In this document: piece after piece, positions 50,392-60,477 of the stretch | How positions within the stretch are numbered: the stretch's first letter is position 1 | How the letters are laid out: every line of letters begins with the position of its first letter | Assembly (NCBI GenBank): GCA_014801955.1 | Contig: JAAVDE010000041.1 | Coordinates: 50,870 to 114,869, forward strand | Direction: 5' to 3' | DNA from: Bacteroides sp. | Lineage (GTDB): Bacteria > Bacteroidota > Bacteroidia > Bacteroidales > Muribaculaceae | DNA length: 64,000 nt | Translations under genes and position numbers: made by a program | The notes under the pieces: generated by a model | The model's input: only the letters and a program-made list of their open reading frames with translations | Database searches by the model: none | Told to the model about the DNA's origin: nothing

Positions 50392-51558
50392 ATGAACAAC
50401 CAAGAATTCAACGATATTGCTCCGTTCGACGACGGGCCCGATTTTCACCAACATATTGAGCGTTTGGTGGCCGAACCGCAGTTTGAACACGCCGTTAAAT
50501 GGGTGCTTCCCGGCGTTGATTACCACGAGTTTTCAAAAAAACTCCTTGATTGCCATACGCAACAGGAATTTCAGCATCGAATAATGCTCCCTTTCCTGGC
50601 AAATCTGGAAGCTAAAACCACTCAGGGCGTTACCCTGACCGGTATTGAGAATTACGAGCCCGACAAGAGCTACGTTTTGATTTCCAATCATCGCGACATT
50701 GTTCTGGACGCGTCGTTTCTGAACCTGGGAATGGTGCGCGGCGGCCGACAGACGTGTGAAGTGGCCATCGGCAACAATCTGCTGATTCTTCCGTGGATCG
50801 ACGAGCTGGTAAGACTCAACAAGAGTTTCATAGTTAAGCGCGACAACGGCATACGCGGTGCCCTCGAGGCCGCCAAGCACCTGAGCGCCTATATTCACTA
50901 TTGCATCAACGAAAAGGGCCAGAGCCTCTGGATCGCCCACCGCGAAGGGCGCGCCAAGGACAGCAATGACCGAACCCAGGAGGGCCTGATCAAAATGCTG
51001 ACGCTCGGCGGCTCCGGCTCGCCGCTGGAAAGTATCGGCGAGGTTCGCCTGCTGCCGGTCAGCATCAGCTATGAGTTTGACCCCAACGACTATCTGAAAG
51101 CGCGCGAGTTCCTTTGCAAACGCAGGGACCCGAACTTCAAAAAGTCGGAACACGACGACCTGCTGAGCATGGAAACCGGAATCATGCAGCAGAAAGGGCG
51201 CGTTCATTTCGCTCTGACCGAGTGCATCAATCCCGAGCTCGACGCTCTGCCGGCGGGGTTGAACCGCTCGGAAGCGTGTGAACACGTTTGTAAAATCGTT
51301 GACAACCATATCCACCGCAACTACCGGATATATCCGATAAACTACGTTGCCCACGACCTGCTCAGCGGCGAGCATCGCTTTGCCGACCAGTATAGCGAGG
51401 CCGACGTTGCCGCCGTTAACGAACGCCTGGCAACGCAGCTGGCAAAAGTAGACCTCCCCGACATCACCGCCGATGAAATGCAGTTCATGCGCGAAATGAT
51501 GTTAACAATGTATGCCAATCCATTGAGCAACAAAATAGCTTCACTGTCGAATTCCTAA
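50392..51558 (+). CDS. Lysophospholipid/1-acylglycerol-3-phosphate-type acyltransferase
   Basis: SNHRDIVLDASFLN (HxxxxD-like) and LWIAHREGRAKDSNDRTQEG acyltransferase motifs. Confidence 0.8.
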   Translation: MNNQEFNDIAPFDDGPDFHQHIERLVAEPQFEHAVKWVLPGVDYHEFSKKLLDCHTQQEFQHRIMLPFLANLEAKTTQGVTLTGIENYEPDKSYVLISNHRDIVLDASFLNLGMVRGGRQTCEVAIGNNLLILPWIDELVRLNKSFIVKRDNGIRGALEAAKHLSAYIHYCINEKGQSLWIAHREGRAKDSNDRTQEGLIKMLTLGGSGSPLESIGEVRLLPVSISYEFDPNDYLKAREFLCKRRDPNFKKSEHDDLLSMETGIMQQKGRVHFALTECINPELDALPAGLNRSEACEHVCKIVDNHIHRNYRIYPINYVAHDLLSGEHRFADQYSEADVAAVNERLATQLAKVDLPDITADEMQFMREMMLTMYANPLSNKIASLSNS

Positions 51559-52754
51559 TGCGAATTTCTTTGATTCTTGCCGCCTCGGCGCTGATTTTTC
51601 AGCTGCTTGTCGACACTTATCTCTACCTGATTGCCAAACGCCGCTGCCACCAACCGGGTCCGGCCAGGTTCCAACTCTTTCAGGGCGCATTTTTTCTACT
51701 CTACGCCCTGGTAATCTTCTTTATTCCGGCGCGCAGGGCGTCGGATTCCGCAGGCCTGGGCATAGTAATGTGGATGGTGTTCGGCTATCTGACGGTCTAT
51801 GCCGCCAAGCTGACGTTCATTATCTTTGACCTGGCGGCCTCGGTTCCGCTCCTGTTCCGGCGCCGGCGCCTGCGGTGGCTGAGCCGCGCGGGCATAGCTG
51901 CGGCGGCGGTCGTTGCGCTAACGATGCTCTGGGGGGCATTCGTTAACCGCAAACATATTCAAATCAACGAAGTCAACGTTAAAATAGCCTCGCTGCCCGA
52001 CAGTTTCAACGGCTACCGCGTGGCTCAGATTTCAGACCTCCACCTGGGAACGTTTGGCAACGACACCACCTTTATTTCCCAACTCGTTGACTCCATCAAC
52101 GCCCTGCAGCCCAACATCATAGTATTCACCGGCGACCTCGTTAACCAGCGGGCCTCGGAAGCCGAACCGTTCATTGCCCCGCTGGGGCGCCTCGAGGCTC
52201 CCGACGGCGTTTTTTCCATTCTCGGCAACCACGACTATGGCGACTACGTTCAATGGCCGAGCGAGACCGAAAAGGAGGAAAACATGGAAATGCTGATGGA
52301 TCATCAGATTGCAATGGGCTGGGAATTGCTGACGAACTCGTCGGAGGTAATCTATGGCAACGCGCCGGGCGACTCAATCGTCATTGTCGGCGTTGAAAAC
52401 TGGGGCGACCCGCCATTTCCGCAATACGGCAACATCGACCTGGCCTATCCGACCTCGGGCGACTCAGCCACAAAAATCCTGCTGACCCACAATCCGCGCC
52501 ACTGGACCGACCTGGTCGCCCCGACCGACTCGCTGCGCTACGCCCTGACTCTCAGTGGCCACACCCACGCGATGCAATTCCAAATCGGACGGTTCAGCCC
52601 GGCTCAGTTCCGCTACCCCGACTGCTGGGGAGGGCTCTACACCGCCCCCGACGGACAGCGACACCTCTACGTCAACATCGGCGCCGGCACCGTTGGCTTT
52701 CCGATGCGCATCGGCGCCACCCCTGAAATAACGCTCTTCACTCTCACTAAGTAA
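51558..52754 (+). CDS. Membrane metallophosphoesterase (calcineurin-like)
   Basis: N-terminal TMs; ISDLHLG, FTGDLVNQ, LGNHDYG, LSGHTHAMQ. Confidence 0.93.
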   Translation: MRISLILAASALIFQLLVDTYLYLIAKRRCHQPGPARFQLFQGAFFLLYALVIFFIPARRASDSAGLGIVMWMVFGYLTVYAAKLTFIIFDLAASVPLLFRRRRLRWLSRAGIAAAAVVALTMLWGAFVNRKHIQINEVNVKIASLPDSFNGYRVAQISDLHLGTFGNDTTFISQLVDSINALQPNIIVFTGDLVNQRASEAEPFIAPLGRLEAPDGVFSILGNHDYGDYVQWPSETEKEENMEMLMDHQIAMGWELLTNSSEVIYGNAPGDSIVIVGVENWGDPPFPQYGNIDLAYPTSGDSATKILLTHNPRHWTDLVAPTDSLRYALTLSGHTHAMQFQIGRFSPAQFRYPDCWGGLYTAPDGQRHLYVNIGAGTVGFPMRIGATPEITLFTLTK

Positions 52755-52760
52755 TAACTC

Positions 52761-54896
52761 ATGAGAATCCCTTCTACCGACCTGCCTTCGATAATTGCAG
52801 AAGACCTGAATCTGACCCGCAAACAGGCCAACGCAACAATCAAACTGCTCGACGACGGCGCAACAGTGCCTTTCATTGCCCGCTACCGAAAGGAAGCTAC
52901 CGGCGATCTCGACGAGCTGATGGTCTACCAAGTCAGCCGCCGCCTGGCCGCACTGCGCGAGTTCCTGAAACGCCGCGAATTCATTGTTGAGCAAATCAGG
53001 GGCGCCGGAGCGCTGACCCCCGAGCTGGCCGACCGCATTGAACACACTTTCGACCCCGCAACGCTCGAAGATATTTACCTGCCCTTCAAGCCCAAGCGCC
53101 GCACCCGCGCCGAAATGGCCCGCGAGCGCGGCCTCGAGCCGCTGGCAAAAATCATAATGGCGCAAACAACGTTGATTCTCAAACGAACAACAAAGAAATA
53201 CGTTGACAAGGTTGAAGTGCCAACGGCTGCAGATGCGATTGCCGGCGCGCTCGACATCATTGCCGAGTGGATGAGCGAAAACGAAAAGGTGCGCAACCTG
53301 ATTCGCGCAAAATTCCAGCGCTCGGCAGAATTTTCGACCAAGAAGGCTAAAAACGCAAACGACGAGAACGAGCTCTACGCCTCGTTCTATGATTATTCGC
53401 AGCCGTTGCGCCTGGTGCCCTCCCACCGCTATCTGGGCGCGCGCCGCGGCGAAGAGGCCGGGATTCTGAAAGTCTCCATCGCCATCAACGACGACGAAAT
53501 GATCGAGCGCCTCGGCCGCTTCTTTATCAAACCGGGCGCCAATCCGGAGTGTGCGGAACTGGTCGGCCAGGCCATCCGCGATTCCTATCGCCGCCTGCTG
53601 CGCCCGTCGATTGAAAACGAAATCGCCGCCGCCGCCAAGGAAAAGGCCGACTCCGCGGCCATCGATAATTTTGCCTACAACCTGCGGCAGCTGCTGATGA
53701 CTCCGCCGCTCTTTGGCAAGCGAGTAATGGGCATCGACCCCGGCTTCCGCAGCGGATGCAAGGTCGCCTGCCTCGACGAGCAGGGCAACCTCCTGGCCGA
53801 CGACATTTTCAATCTCTCCGACCCCCACGGCGCCGCCTATCTGATCTGCTCGATGATAAGCACCTTCAACATTGACGTCATTGCGCTCGGCTCGGGCACT
53901 GCGGGCCGCGAAACCCAGCGCTTCCTCAACGACGTTCGCATGCCGCGCCCTGTGCAGATTGCGATGGTCAACGAAGATGGCGCCTCGGTCTACTCGGCCA
54001 GCGAAATCGCCCGCGAGGAGTTTCCCGACAAAGACATTACCGTTCGCGGCGCCATTTCCATCGGCCGCCGCCTGCAAGACCCCCTGGCCGAGCTGGTTAA
54101 AATCGACCCCAAGAGCATCGGCGTCGGCCAGTATCAGCACGACGTTGACCAAACGCGCCTGAAAGAATCGCTCGACTTCACGGTTGAAAGCTGCGTTAAC
54201 TCCGTAGGCGTCAACGTTAACACCGCGTCGGCCGCCCTGCTCAGCTACGTCAGCGGCATCGGCCCCGCCCTGGCGCGCTACATTGTTGACTACCGCAAGG
54301 AAAACGGCCCCTTCCGCCGCCGCACCGACCTGATGAACGTTTCGCGAATGGGCGAAAAGGCCTTTCAGCAATGTGCGGGCTTCCTGCGCATCCCCGACGC
54401 AGAAAACCCGCTCGACAACACTGCCATCCACCCCGAGCGCTACGAGCTGGTGATGCGCATGGCCCGCGACCTGCGAACCTCAACCGCCCAGCTGGTCAAC
54501 AATCCCGCCCTGGCTTCCAACATCGAAATCGCAAAATATCTCGATAAAGATACCGGCGTTCCGACCCTGAAACTCATAATCGAGGAGCTGTCGAAGCCCC
54601 GCCGCGACGCCGCCGAGGAGGTAGCCAACGCCGAGTTCGACGAAAACATCAGCTCCATCAACGACATCCGCCCCGGAATGACCCTGACCGGCAAGGTCAA
54701 CAACATTACCAATTTCGGCGCGTTCGTTGACCTGGGAATCAAGGAAAACGGTCTGCTCCACGTTTCGCAAATGAGCGAACGCTTCGTCAACTCGCCGTTT
54801 GAGGTAGTCAGCATGGGTCAGACAATCCGCGCGCGAGTAATGGACGTTGACCCCCTGCGCGGTCGCATTGCCCTAACTCTCAAGGGCCTGGAGTAA
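52761..54896 (+). CDS. tex: RNA-binding transcriptional accessory protein Tex
   Basis: Tex-N, YqgF-like (MGIDPGFRSGCKVACLD), HhH, C-terminal S1 domain (GMTLTGKVNNITNFGAFVDLGIKENGLLHVS). Confidence 0.95.
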   Translation: MRIPSTDLPSIIAEDLNLTRKQANATIKLLDDGATVPFIARYRKEATGDLDELMVYQVSRRLAALREFLKRREFIVEQIRGAGALTPELADRIEHTFDPATLEDIYLPFKPKRRTRAEMARERGLEPLAKIIMAQTTLILKRTTKKYVDKVEVPTAADAIAGALDIIAEWMSENEKVRNLIRAKFQRSAEFSTKKAKNANDENELYASFYDYSQPLRLVPSHRYLGARRGEEAGILKVSIAINDDEMIERLGRFFIKPGANPECAELVGQAIRDSYRRLLRPSIENEIAAAAKEKADSAAIDNFAYNLRQLLMTPPLFGKRVMGIDPGFRSGCKVACLDEQGNLLADDIFNLSDPHGAAYLICSMISTFNIDVIALGSGTAGRETQRFLNDVRMPRPVQIAMVNEDGASVYSASEIAREEFPDKDITVRGAISIGRRLQDPLAELVKIDPKSIGVGQYQHDVDQTRLKESLDFTVESCVNSVGVNVNTASAALLSYVSGIGPALARYIVDYRKENGPFRRRTDLMNVSRMGEKAFQQCAGFLRIPDAENPLDNTAIHPERYELVMRMARDLRTSTAQLVNNPALASNIEIAKYLDKDTGVPTLKLIIEELSKPRRDAAEEVANAEFDENISSINDIRPGMTLTGKVNNITNFGAFVDLGIKENGLLHVSQMSERFVNSPFEVVSMGQTIRARVMDVDPLRGRIALTLKGLE

Positions 54897-55261
54897 TGCG
54901 CTACCTGCTGAGTTTCGGAAGCAATGCCCCCGGGCGCGAGCAGTTCATGGAACGCGCCCGCCAATGGCTCGCCCAGAATTTTGCCAACGTTGAAAGCTCG
55001 GACATTTACTCGTCGCCGGCCCATAACGGCGTTGCTCCCGATTATCTCAACATGGTTGCCCGCGGCGACTCGGAGCTGAGCGTCACCGACCTCACTGCCG
55101 CCGCCAAAGACTTTGAGCGGCAGCAGGGCCGCACTCCCCAAAGCAAACAGCGCGGAGCAATCGAGCTCGACATCGACATCATCGCTGCCGGCCCGACCAT
55201 TCTCCGCCCTGCCGAATATACCCGCCCCTATTTTCTGCGCGGGCTCGAAGCCCTCGGCTAA
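54896..55261 (+). CDS. FolK-like (HPPK) short protein
   Basis: SFGSNAPGREQF...YLNMV...GRTPQSKQRGAIELDIDIIAAG HPPK motifs. Confidence 0.75.
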   Translation: MRYLLSFGSNAPGREQFMERARQWLAQNFANVESSDIYSSPAHNGVAPDYLNMVARGDSELSVTDLTAAAKDFERQQGRTPQSKQRGAIELDIDIIAAGPTILRPAEYTRPYFLRGLEALG

Positions 55262-55644
55262 CTGCGCCGCGCGGCACCCAGGATGTAGCATCCAGCCGCA
55301 ATCAGCAGCCAGCACCATATCGGAGGTCGCCAAGCACCGCTGCCGCCACCGGCGCGTACGGGCTCCGACAGCTCTCGGCGCTCCATAGCTGCCGAATCGG
55401 TCGCAACGGCCTCGACCTTCGCCTCCCGGCGCCGCTCAACCCTTGCACTCCGCGCCTCAATGCGGCAGCCGCCGGAATCGGGCGGAATAATCCTGACGTC
55501 GTCGAGCCTGACGGTCAGCTCTTCGCCGAAAAGCGCCCGAACGGAGTCGTGGCGCTCATAGCGCACCCGCTCGCCGACGCTATGGCTGGGCGATGAGCAA
55601 GCCCACAAAGCCAGCGCTACTCCAACACACGCCGCGCACCTCAT
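55258..55644 (-). CDS. Lipoprotein with C-terminal TM (u-spanin-like topology)
   Basis: MRCAACVGVALALWAC lipobox, charged central region, C-terminal PPIWCWLLIAAGCYILGAARRS TM; overlaps the lysozyme gene. Confidence 0.6.
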   Translation of the reverse strand: MRCAACVGVALALWACSSPSHSVGERVRYERHDSVRALFGEELTVRLDDVRIIPPDSGGCRIEARSARVERRREAKVEAVATDSAAMERRELSEPVRAGGGSGAWRPPIWCWLLIAAGCYILGAARRS

Positions 55645-56078
55645 TGCCGCCCCCCTTCGCTGAAATAAACCTCGGCCTCGCGCCGACGCCGGCGCACGAG
55701 CCCCTGCAAAACGCGTCCGCCACCATAGATCCAGCGCATGAACTCAGCCTCGATAGTCGGGTCGGAAGCATTGCTCCGCACTTTGCGCAAAAGCGTTGAC
55801 CGCCTCAGGGCATCGACCCCGACGTTAAACCCGAAGCTCACCAGGGCGGCGCGCTGCTGCGGCGTCAGCTCAACTCCGCGCAACGCCCTGTCAACGATAT
55901 CCGCGTCGGCGCGAAGCAGCCTCTCGGCCTCGGCAACAGTAATTTTCATATCCGGGCGAACGCTTGCGGTATGACCCCAGCCGATGGTCCACACCCCCGA
56001 CGGGCAACGATATGCCTCCAGGCGCAAGCCCTCGAACTCCTTAATCAGATTCAGTGCGTTTTCCATCGCTCCCCTCAC
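55641..56078 (-). CDS. GH24 phage-type lysozyme (endolysin)
   Basis: LIKEFEGLRLEAYRCPSGVWTIGWGHT fits E-8aa-C-5aa-T; no signal peptide. Confidence 0.93.
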   Translation of the reverse strand: MRGAMENALNLIKEFEGLRLEAYRCPSGVWTIGWGHTASVRPDMKITVAEAERLLRADADIVDRALRGVELTPQQRAALVSFGFNVGVDALRRSTLLRKVRSNASDPTIEAEFMRWIYGGGRVLQGLVRRRRREAEVYFSEGGRQ

Positions 56079-56266
56079 TTCCTGTAACGGTAGTCAATTC
56101 CGAGGAGCGACCCCGCAAAGGTCATACACTCGCCGAAGCCAATCAGCACGGACTGATGAATCCGGCCCGGAGGCTCCACACAAAATCCGGCGACCAACAG
56201 GCCGCACCCGACAACCGCAACGGCCACCGCCGCCCACAGCTGCATACTCTTAAATTCATTCTTCAT
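56075..56266 (-). CDS. Small two-TM holin-like protein
   Basis: MKNEFKSMQLWAAVAVAVVGCGLLVAGFCVEPPGRIHQSVLIGFGECMTFAGSLLGIDYRYRK; first gene of the lysozyme operon; promoter TAACTTTG 8 nt upstream. Confidence 0.65.
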   Translation of the reverse strand: MKNEFKSMQLWAAVAVAVVGCGLLVAGFCVEPPGRIHQSVLIGFGECMTFAGSLLGIDYRYRK

Positions 56267-56324
56267 AACGCCCGCAAAGTTACGCTCCCCACCCCCTTCC
56301 CAACCGTATAATCCTAAAAAAGAA

Positions 56325-57035
56325 TCACTGCCGGCGGGCAACGGCATTGATTATCTGCGAGGCCAAAACGAGGCCCCAAACGGCGGTTATCTGCATCAGC
56401 GAGCCGTTTGGGCCTGAGGCCGGGGCGGGCAACACTTCGTCGGAAAACACTGCCTTGAACTTGCGGCGCGGCCAGCGGCCAATGCGCTTGAAGCGCGAGC
56501 GCAGCGCTGCCGCGAGCGGGCAGCCCTTGACGTCGGCAAACTCGCGCACCTGAACGCGCAGCGGATCGGTTTTGCGCGCCGCGCCCATCGAGCTGACCAA
56601 TTTTGGCTTCGAGCCGAGCGACGTTGCCAGCAAAATCAGCTCTGCCTTGTCGGCCACGGAGTCGATTGCGTCAACAACGAAATCATAGCTCCCGAGGTCG
56701 AAGTCCGCGGCGCTTTCCGCCGTGAAGCGGCGCTGCAGCGCCGTAATCTCGGCCTGCGGGTTAACCTCCAGCAAATGGCGACGCATCGCCTCGACCTTCG
56801 GCTCGCCGATGGTTGCGGTCGTTGCCGGCAGCTGGCGGTTAACATTGCTCGGCGCAACGTCGTCCATGTCAACAATCGTCAGCGAGCCAACTCCTGTGCG
56901 CACCAGCGCCTCGGCGCACCAGCTGCCGACGCCGCCGACGCCAAACAATATCACGCGCGTCTGCGCCAGGCGTTCCATAACCTCCGCTCCGAGCAGAATC
57001 TCGGCGCGGTCAAAGATTTCGGGTGAGTTCAACAT
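56325..57035 (-). CDS. tcdA: ThiF/E1-like tRNA threonylcarbamoyladenosine dehydratase
   Basis: RVILFGVGGVGSWCAEALVRTGVGSLTIVDMDDVAPSNVNRQLPA. Confidence 0.9.
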   Translation of the reverse strand: MLNSPEIFDRAEILLGAEVMERLAQTRVILFGVGGVGSWCAEALVRTGVGSLTIVDMDDVAPSNVNRQLPATTATIGEPKVEAMRRHLLEVNPQAEITALQRRFTAESAADFDLGSYDFVVDAIDSVADKAELILLATSLGSKPKLVSSMGAARKTDPLRVQVREFADVKGCPLAAALRSRFKRIGRWPRRKFKAVFSDEVLPAPASGPNGSLMQITAVWGLVLASQIINAVARRQ

Positions 57036-57861
57036 CCTTATTGATAGCGTTTTTGAGTTCATCGAGCGAAGCGAATTTCTGCTCGCCGCGCAGCCGGCGC
57101 GTGAACTCCAGTTCAACATGGCGGCCATAGAGGTCGCCCGAAAAATCGAGCAGATGAGCCTCGATGCTCAGCGGGGCGTCGGTGCGGCCTTCAACAGTCG
57201 GGCGGCGCCCCACGTTGATTACCGCCTTATGACCCAACATGCGCCCGGCATAGACGCCAACGGCCGGAATCGCCGCATTGGGCGCCGGCTCGACATTCGC
57301 CGTCGGGAAGCCGATCGTGCGCCCCAACTGCCGGCCACTAACAACCGTTCCCTCAACGGCAAAGGGCCTGCCCAACATGCGGGCCGCGGCCTCAACGTTG
57401 CCCTCGGCCAGCGCCAGGCGTATGCGCGACGAGCTGACAAGCAGCTCCGGATGCTCGGTCGCCGCAACGACCTCCACGCCGCCAATCCGCCGGCCTGCCA
57501 GCGACTCAGCGCCCGCGCGGTCCGACCCGATGCGATTGTTGAAGCCGAGCAAAAACAGCTCAACGCCGTAGCGTCGATTCAGCATGGTCAGGAACTCCTC
57601 GGCGGTCATTGCGCGCAGAGCTTCGTTGAACTCAAGCATCTCAACCTCAACGCCCTCCGCCTCGAGCAACGCCCGGCGCCGGGCCGCAGACGTCAGCTCG
57701 GGAGGCACACGGTCGGGAGCCATCAGCGCCAGCGGATGTTCATTAAAGGTCAGCACCATCGGCTCCAGCCCGCGCTCAGCCGCGCGGCTGCGCAGAGCGT
57801 CGAGCAAAAAGCGATGGCCCAGATGAACACCATCGAAGGTTCCGGTTACCGCCGCCTTCAT
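57010..57861 (-). CDS. ribF: Bifunctional riboflavin kinase/FAD synthetase
   Basis: VTGTFDGVHLGHRFLLD, GRTIGFPTANVEP. Confidence 0.93.
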   Translation of the reverse strand: MKAAVTGTFDGVHLGHRFLLDALRSRAAERGLEPMVLTFNEHPLALMAPDRVPPELTSAARRRALLEAEGVEVEMLEFNEALRAMTAEEFLTMLNRRYGVELFLLGFNNRIGSDRAGAESLAGRRIGGVEVVAATEHPELLVSSSRIRLALAEGNVEAAARMLGRPFAVEGTVVSGRQLGRTIGFPTANVEPAPNAAIPAVGVYAGRMLGHKAVINVGRRPTVEGRTDAPLSIEAHLLDFSGDLYGRHVELEFTRRLRGEQKFASLDELKNAINKDVELTRNL

Positions 57862-58472
57862 TCCTTTTCGGTCAGCTTCATGAATGAATTTTCGGCGGTC
57901 ACGGTTTCGGCATGGAAGCCAAGCGCCTGAGCGGCACGGCAGTTAGCCTCGCTGTCGTCGTAGAAAGTCGTGTCGTCGGGGCGGATACCGAACTTCTCGG
58001 CCGCGAGGTAGAAAATTCGGGCGTCGGGCTTGCATACCTTAACGTCGAACGACGCAATCACTCCGTCGAAATAATCTTCAATCGACCCTCCGAGCTTGCG
58101 GAACTCATTGAGAATAAAACCGTTCCACATTATCGGATTCGTGTTGCTCAATAGATAAACGCCGTGGCCGGCCTCGCGCAGCGCCTTCAGGCGCTCCAGG
58201 CGCTCCGCCGGGATTCCGATCAGAAAGCGGTCAAGGCCGCGGTCAATTTCCTCATCGGTTACCGGGCGACCGAACAGCGGGCGAACAGCGCTTCGAAACT
58301 CCTCGGCCGAAATAGCGCCCTCCTCCAGCTGCAAAAAATATCCGCGCTGGCAATAAGGGTCAAAAAAAGCATCGGCGTTAGCCATACCGAGTTCGGCAAA
58401 CGCCCTGACGGCGCGCGTGCGGTCAATATCCATTATCACGCCGCCCAAATCAAACATCAAATTCTTGGTCAT
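57858..58472 (-). CDS. HAD family hydrolase (HAD-IA)
   Basis: MFDLGGVIMDID, LLSNTNPI, PDDTTFYDDSEANCRAA. Confidence 0.92.
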   Translation of the reverse strand: MTKNLMFDLGGVIMDIDRTRAVRAFAELGMANADAFFDPYCQRGYFLQLEEGAISAEEFRSAVRPLFGRPVTDEEIDRGLDRFLIGIPAERLERLKALREAGHGVYLLSNTNPIMWNGFILNEFRKLGGSIEDYFDGVIASFDVKVCKPDARIFYLAAEKFGIRPDDTTFYDDSEANCRAAQALGFHAETVTAENSFMKLTEKE

Positions 58473-58517
58473 AATCTGCCTGCAAAGTTACGACATTTCC
58501 GGGAAGTGGCAAAAAAG

Positions 58518-58555
58518 ATTTGCGTATGTCGGAAAAATGTTGTAACTTTGCAGTC

Positions 58556-58557
<2 letters not shown>
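58518..58557 (+). promoter_or_regulatory. Promoter of SRP RNA
   Basis: ATTTGCGTATGTCGGAAAAATGTTGTAACTTTGCAGTCGG immediately upstream of the RNA. Confidence 0.8.
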
Positions 58558-58657
<100 letters not shown>

Positions 58658-58682
58658 TTTGTTTCCCCTTGTTTACATTGAT

Positions 58683-59621
58683 TTATACGGGCTCGGAGCG
58701 GTAGGCATAGCCATTGCGCAGGGCTTCGAACGCGCCGGGGTTGGCGCGCAGCGCGGCAGTGTCGGCCAGCGGATCGTAGGACTCGACTATTGCGCGGAGC
58801 GTCGGAGCGTCGGCAACCGGCGGCAGCTCAACGGCCAGGGTCGGGTCAACGGCGTGGAGCGCCATAGCGGTTGCGCGCTGTTTGCCCTGGAGCGAATAGC
58901 CGGCAACGTGGGGCGTTGCAACGCGGGCGAGTTCCAGCAGCGGGCGCGAGATTTCCGGCTCCCCCTCCCAGCAGTCTATGGCGGCATCGACGCGGCCCGA
59001 GCGAATGGCGTCGACGAGCGCGGGGGTGTCGACGATTGCTCCGCGGGCGGCATTGATAATCAGCGGGTGGCGGGCGCAGCGAGCCAGAAAGTCGGCATTG
59101 ACCATATGGCGCGTGGAGTCGTCGAGAGGAGTGTGGAAAGTAATAACGTCGGCCTGCTCGGCAAGGGTTTCGAGCGGCGTAGTGAGGCCGAGCGGCGGGT
59201 CGCAGAGCAGGGTCTTGAAGCCGTTGGCCAGCGCCCAGCGGTTAACGATTGAGCCGACGTGGCCAACGCCGACGATGCCGATGGTGCGTGCCTGCGGACG
59301 CAGGGCAGCGATGGTCGACAGAACATATTGCGCCACTCCGGGCGCATTGCAGCCGGGGGCGTTGCTGACCTTGATTCCGCGGCTGCGGCAGTAGTCGAGG
59401 TCAATATGGTCGGTGCCGATAGTCGCGGTTGCAACGTGGGCCACGCGCGAGCCGTCGAGCAGCCGCCGGTCGCAGCGCGTGCGGGTTCTGACAATCAATG
59501 CGTCGGCCTCCCTAACCGCTTCGGGCGTAATCGCCTCGGGGGGCAGGTAGCTGACGCGATGGCCGGCGGCCTCGAGGCGCCCCTGAATGAACGGAATATG
59601 ATTTTCAACTATAATATCCAT
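58683..59621 (-). CDS. pdxB: 4-phosphoerythronate dehydrogenase (short form)
   Basis: D-isomer 2-hydroxyacid DH motifs (GIVGVGHVGSIVNRWA, HTPL, INAARGAIVDTPAL); PdxB-like N-terminus. Confidence 0.88.
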   Translation of the reverse strand: MDIIVENHIPFIQGRLEAAGHRVSYLPPEAITPEAVREADALIVRTRTRCDRRLLDGSRVAHVATATIGTDHIDLDYCRSRGIKVSNAPGCNAPGVAQYVLSTIAALRPQARTIGIVGVGHVGSIVNRWALANGFKTLLCDPPLGLTTPLETLAEQADVITFHTPLDDSTRHMVNADFLARCARHPLIINAARGAIVDTPALVDAIRSGRVDAAIDCWEGEPEISRPLLELARVATPHVAGYSLQGKQRATAMALHAVDPTLAVELPPVADAPTLRAIVESYDPLADTAALRANPGAFEALRNGYAYRSEPV

Positions 59622-60459
59622 AAACGACGGCGAGAATCAATATCAGCAGGACCGCCGGCCAGCCGAAGCGGCGCGTGGCGGCGAAGTGGCTCACCCAGTA
59701 GGCGGTCGAAAGGTTTATGAGCGCCAGGTAGTCATAGCCGTTGGCGGAGTCGCCGATGGCCATCAGCAGCGAGCAGCCGGTCAGGGTCATCATCGCCAGG
59801 TTGCGGGCGCGCTGCTTGGCCGGATAGCCATAGCTTTGCAGAAACATTGCCAGCGCAAACACCGCCGCCGGGGCCGCAGCAATCAGCGCCGGCAGGTAGA
59901 AGCCGCTGAACCACCGCCCGCCATAGACCTCGGCCAGGTGGTGAGGGTCATAGACCCCGAAACCGGCCAGGATAATCAGAGGCGTCAGCAACCCCAGGAC
60001 CGAGGCCACGAAGCCGCGCATCGAGAATGCCCGCAGGCAGATCAGAGCAATCATCAGCGCTCCGGCCAGCAGCAAGAAGCAGCGGGCACCGAGCGCGCCG
60101 AGGCCGCAAACGAGCATCATCAGGAAAATCAGCCGCGTTTGACCGCGCTGCTGGAAGCAGAGCATGGCTCCAATCATCGCCGGCAATGCAACCGCGGCCA
60201 GCACGGTGGAGGTCAGCGACGGACGCACCGCCGCCTGAAGCACCATGAACAGCCCGGCGAACGGAAAATTAGGCCCTTTATAGAGGCCGCGCCCTTTGAT
60301 TTGGTAAACGGCGAGCGCAGCGATGGCGAGCGACAGCAGGCCGTCGAGCCAGCCGCCCGGATAGAGCGCCATCACTCCCAGGCCGACCAGCGCAAAAACA
60401 ACGCTGACAATCGGCCCGAGGATAATGCTCTGAATCAACGACCCTCGCTCGCTGCGCAT
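59605..60459 (-). CDS. Polytopic membrane protein (DUF6427-like)
   Basis: About 8 hydrophobic segments; no catalytic motif recognised. Confidence 0.55.
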   Translation of the reverse strand: MRSERGSLIQSIILGPIVSVVFALVGLGVMALYPGGWLDGLLSLAIAALAVYQIKGRGLYKGPNFPFAGLFMVLQAAVRPSLTSTVLAAVALPAMIGAMLCFQQRGQTRLIFLMMLVCGLGALGARCFLLLAGALMIALICLRAFSMRGFVASVLGLLTPLIILAGFGVYDPHHLAEVYGGRWFSGFYLPALIAAAPAAVFALAMFLQSYGYPAKQRARNLAMMTLTGCSLLMAIGDSANGYDYLALINLSTAYWVSHFAATRRFGWPAVLLILILAVVYGYYS

Positions 60460-60477
60460 CTTTCAGCCGGCGTGGAA

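Noticed and set aside
52464-54431. 655-aa minus-strand ORF opposite tex
   Set aside because: Antisense shadow of a confidently identified gene in GC-rich DNA; low-complexity G/A/V/N-rich translation with no motifs
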